Shown one piece after another: positions 23,185 to 24,701 of a stretch of DNA of 24,701 bases. This stretch comes from Clostridiaceae bacterium UBA4839. Its GTDB lineage: Bacteria; Bacillota; Clostridia; Clostridiales; Caloramatoraceae. The stretch lies in NCBI GenBank assembly GCA_002400085.1, contig DHEX01000141.1:1-24701 (forward strand), given 5' to 3'. Both the position numbers and the translations under genes were made by a program. Position 1 is the stretch's first letter. Each line of letters opens with the position of its first letter. Below the pieces are notes generated by a model. The model had not been told where the DNA came from and searched no databases. It was given only the letters and a program-made list of their open reading frames with translations.

Positions 23185-23547
23185 TTAAAGTTCCTTGTGC
23201 TCATCAATCAACTTTTTCAACTCCTCAGCTTGATGTTTACTTAATTTTCTCCCTCCTATAAAAGCAGTAAGAAATTTAGGCAATGATCCTCCAAAGGTAT
23301 CCTCAACAAAACATATGCTTTGCTTGGCATAATATTCATCCTTTGAAATTAGTGATGATACTACAGCATTTTCATTTTGAAAGATGCCCTTTTCACATAA
23401 CTTTTTTAGTACCGTATATGTTGTGGACTTTTTCCAGTTCATTTCTTTCTCACATAGCTTTACAAGATCGCCAGAGCCAATTGGCTCACTTTGCCAGATT
23501 AATTCTGCAAACTTTTCTTCAGTTTCTGTAAGTTTATATTCCTTCAT
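23185..23547 (-). CDS. BlaI/MecI-family transcriptional repressor, 120 aa
   Basis: A winged helix fills residues 1-75: LTETEEKFAELIWQ, then KKSTTYTVLKKLCEKG, which is the recognition helix of the family. The rest forms the dimerisation helices, with a GGSLPKFLTAFIG segment. ATG 23547 is chosen over a longer frame because AAGGAGGG lies 7 nt upstream and the family N-terminus follows. It should repress its own promoter through the dyads at 23559-23609 until the BlaR1-like protease cleaves it. Confidence 0.9.
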   Translation of the reverse strand: MKEYKLTETEEKFAELIWQSEPIGSGDLVKLCEKEMNWKKSTTYTVLKKLCEKGIFQNENAVVSSLISKDEYYAKQSICFVEDTFGGSLPKFLTAFIGGRKLSKHQAEELKKLIDEHKEL

Positions 23548-23558
23548 GATAACCCTCC

Positions 23559-23617
23559 TTGGTCTATACAATATCAACTTATATTATAAGTCTATGTCAT
23601 ATAGACCAAGTTGTCAA
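23559..23617 (-). promoter_or_regulatory. Promoter and operator of the BlaI-like gene
   Basis: On the minus strand TTGACA (23617-23612), 17 bp and TAGACT (23594-23589) give a promoter. A dyad GTCTAT-5-ATAGAC (23590-23606) overlaps it. A wider 10-bp perfect inverted repeat, TTGGTCTATA (23559-23568) with TATAGACCAA (23600-23609), reaches to the ribosome site. The GGTCTATA half-site occurs three times and is the probable repressor target. Confidence 0.6.
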
Positions 23618-23703
23618 TGATAATTTCCCAAAATATATGAAAATTTAAATTATTATCAAAGAATACAAAAACGGGTTTTAACACAGCATCCTTGGCACTC
23701 TAA

Positions 23704-23793
23704 TAAAAAAAAGCTTTGCAAAAATATTGCAAGAACTCTTTTTTACCAAGTATCAAAATATAATGCGGCGGTTATAAAATTCCGACAAAGGCA
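23704..23793 (+). repeat. Right copy of the ~90-bp direct repeat
   Basis: Matches 19812-19905 at roughly 85-90%, including the TTGCAA hairpin and the run TTTTTTACCAAGTATCAAAA. Here no gene ends at the hairpin on the plus strand, so its spread seems to be as a repeat rather than as a gene-bound terminator. Confidence 0.75.
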
Positions 23794-23818
23794 CAGCAAA
23801 ACAGACGAATTTAAAAAG

Positions 23819-23868
23819 GCTGTGGATCTGTGAGCAAGTATTATTGCACTTGCCTGCAGATCCACAGC
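23819..23868 (-). terminator. Intrinsic terminator of the interrupted gene
   Basis: A perfect 12-bp stem (23819-23830 with 23857-23868) plus an inner GCAAGT/ACTTGC stem is followed on the minus strand by CTTTTT. It lies just past the stop codon at 23874. Confidence 0.75.
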
Positions 23869-23873
23869 TATCC

Positions 23874-24000
23874 CTATTTCACTTCTATATCTATATCTTT
23901 CTCATAATAATTGGTGTTAACCTTTATATTGATTTTTCCCTTATCTCCTTTAGTCCTAACCCAAAAGGCACTGCACCCACCAAGTAGTGAAAATTTATAA
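23874..24000 (-). pseudogene. C-terminal remnant of an unidentified gene
   Basis: A minus-strand frame reads LYKFSLLGGCSAFWVRTKGD and on to EKDIDIEVK before the stop at 23874-23876. It has no start codon and runs back into the insertion-sequence end. A strong terminator follows. I read it as the tail of a gene cut by the IS element; the family is not recognised. Confidence 0.4.
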
Positions 24001-24048
24001 AGTCTTAGCCAAAAACCACTATCCCTTTAGGGTAGTGGATGAAGACTT
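24000..24048 (-). mobile_element. Hairpin end of an IS200/IS605-type element
   Basis: CCACTATCCC (24016-24025) pairs with GGGTAGTGG (24030-24038) around a 4-nt loop, within outer AAGTCTT/AAGACTT arms (24000-24006, 24042-24048). Imperfect subterminal hairpins beside tnpA are the ends recognised by HUH transposases. It overlaps the tnpA stop. The exact cleavage point is not clear. Confidence 0.55.
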
Positions 24049-24280
24049 ATCCCTGCTCTTGAATGTACTTTTCTATAGCTTCTTTGCTCACATTTCCTAT
24101 ACTACAAGCAAAATATCCATCACTTTCAATAATACCAAAGCCATTTTCTTTGGCTATGTCTAGAAATAGTTGCTTAATTTCTTTCTCAAATCTTACTAAT
24201 AACTTCTTCCTATATTTACAAACAAATATTAAATGACGCATCAACAAATGTTTCGAATGGTTTCTTGAGATATAATCCAT
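24047..24280 (-). pseudogene. tnpA: IS200/IS605 transposase TnpA with internal deletion, 77 aa
   Basis: The N-terminus (SKHLLMRHLIFVCKYRKKLL) and the C-terminus (DGYFACSIGNVSKEAIEKYI) are clear TnpA sequences, with the probable catalytic Tyr in the KYIQEQG helix. The middle 55-65 residues usual in the family, including the HUH metal motif, are missing, and the frame is kept across the join. Without the HUH histidines it cannot cut DNA. Its ATG lies inside the end of the IscB-like gene (40-base overlap). Confidence 0.8.
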
Positions 24281-24701
24281 GATTTTCTAGCCTGCATCCT
24301 TTTCATTTTCTCAAATTTAGGTATAGGTTTTAGATTAACCTTATTACCTTCTATATCCATTAAAATAGCATAGCCAGTAGACATTCTGCCTTTGATAAAG
24401 TATTCTTTACCTTGATATTCTACCTTATCAAGCTTTCTAAAACCCTGTATTTTGCCCGTAATTATTCTTTGCTCACTTCTAACCCCTTTGGTCTGCTGAA
24501 AATCACCATCTGCGATACATCTTTTAAACAATATATTCTTTGTCTTAAAGTTCACTCCTATTAAATCTGTATTTTCTATATTGTTTAAACATGCAATTGC
24601 AATTGCATCATAATAATGCTCCTTCGGCAACTTCATTAATTGTCTGTGTTCTTTAGTTATAAATCCAAATGTTTCTGTTGCTTCAGGCAATAGTCTTAAT
24701 A
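24241..24701 (-). CDS. iscB: IscB-like RNA-guided nuclease, C-terminal part (runs off the window)
   Basis: The frame is open to the window edge, so the start and the RuvC-I, bridge-helix and HNH parts lie outside. What is seen is a RuvC-III-like motif HYYDAIAIAC with the catalytic Asp, then a C-terminal domain: KGVRSEQRI, a GFRKLDKVEYQGKEYFIKGR block and MSTGYAILMDIEGNKV, as in IscB target-adjacent-motif-interacting domains. IscB uses an omega RNA, encoded upstream of its gene, to cut DNA and is an ancestor of Cas9. It overlaps the tnpA start, the usual order for this IS type. Whether the full protein is intact cannot be judged here. Confidence 0.7.
   Translation of the reverse strand, partial: LRLLPEATETFGFITKEHRQLMKLPKEHYYDAIAIACLNNIENTDLIGVNFKTKNILFKRCIADGDFQQTKGVRSEQRIITGKIQGFRKLDKVEYQGKEYFIKGRMSTGYAILMDIEGNKVNLKPIPKFEKMKRMQARKSWIISQETIRNIC

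Overview
The window looks like chromosomal DNA from a low-GC Firmicute, most likely a clostridium. AT-rich intergenic DNA, strong AGGAGG-type ribosome binding sites, TTG and GTG starts, BlaI/BlaR-like and BceRS-like neighbourhoods and a Hol_Tox-type small toxin all fit. No rRNA, tRNA or CRISPR array was seen. Almost every gene is on the minus strand; only a flavodoxin-like gene, an SDR remnant and an HD-domain gene run on the plus strand.

Layout. 1-600: an apparent type I toxin-antitoxin pair, with a 36-residue membrane toxin opposed by a plus-strand antisense RNA. 640-1691: a MerR-family regulator with its own 19-bp-spacer promoter. 1830-5151: a multidrug-export operon (AraC-GyrI regulator, stand-alone GyrI-like protein, DrrA-like ATPase, DrrB-like permease), preceded by a structured RNA resembling a c-di-GMP-I riboswitch plus an intrinsic terminator. 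5157-10673: a second exporter system, with a small HTH protein, OmpR-type response regulator, sensor kinase, a 133-bp palindromic element, then a MacB-type ATPase and a 778-residue FtsX-like permease. 10815-12178: an M28 aminopeptidase-like protein and a small zinc ribbon.

12290-17651 is an accessory patch and the most interesting part. A SIR2-NACHT (STAND) protein of the antiphage type is split by one in-frame TGA from a long helical C-terminal half; an HNH nuclease gene follows it. The patch is bracketed by two copies of the 3' end of a GNAT acetyltransferase gene. One copy is intact; the other is fused to an internal piece of an AlbA_2/Schlafen-like gene whose intact copy lies at 19956-21392. 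The fusion is exactly what a deletion of the 17260-20855 interval in a duplicated segment would give.

17922-19852: flavodoxin-like protein, SDR and AlbA_2 remnants, and an HD-domain hydrolase. 19956-23617: the intact AlbA_2 gene, then a BlaR1-like membrane protease and BlaI-like repressor with visible operator dyads. 23819-24701: the 3' end of an IS200/IS605-type element, with the C-terminal part of an IscB-like RNA-guided nuclease (running off the window) and an internally deleted TnpA. It seems to have landed in an unidentified gene whose last codons and terminator remain.

The two exporter operons each sit with their own regulators, while the right half is a mosaic of defence genes, duplicated fragments and insertion-sequence remains. 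All functions are read from sequence motifs by eye; no database search was possible.
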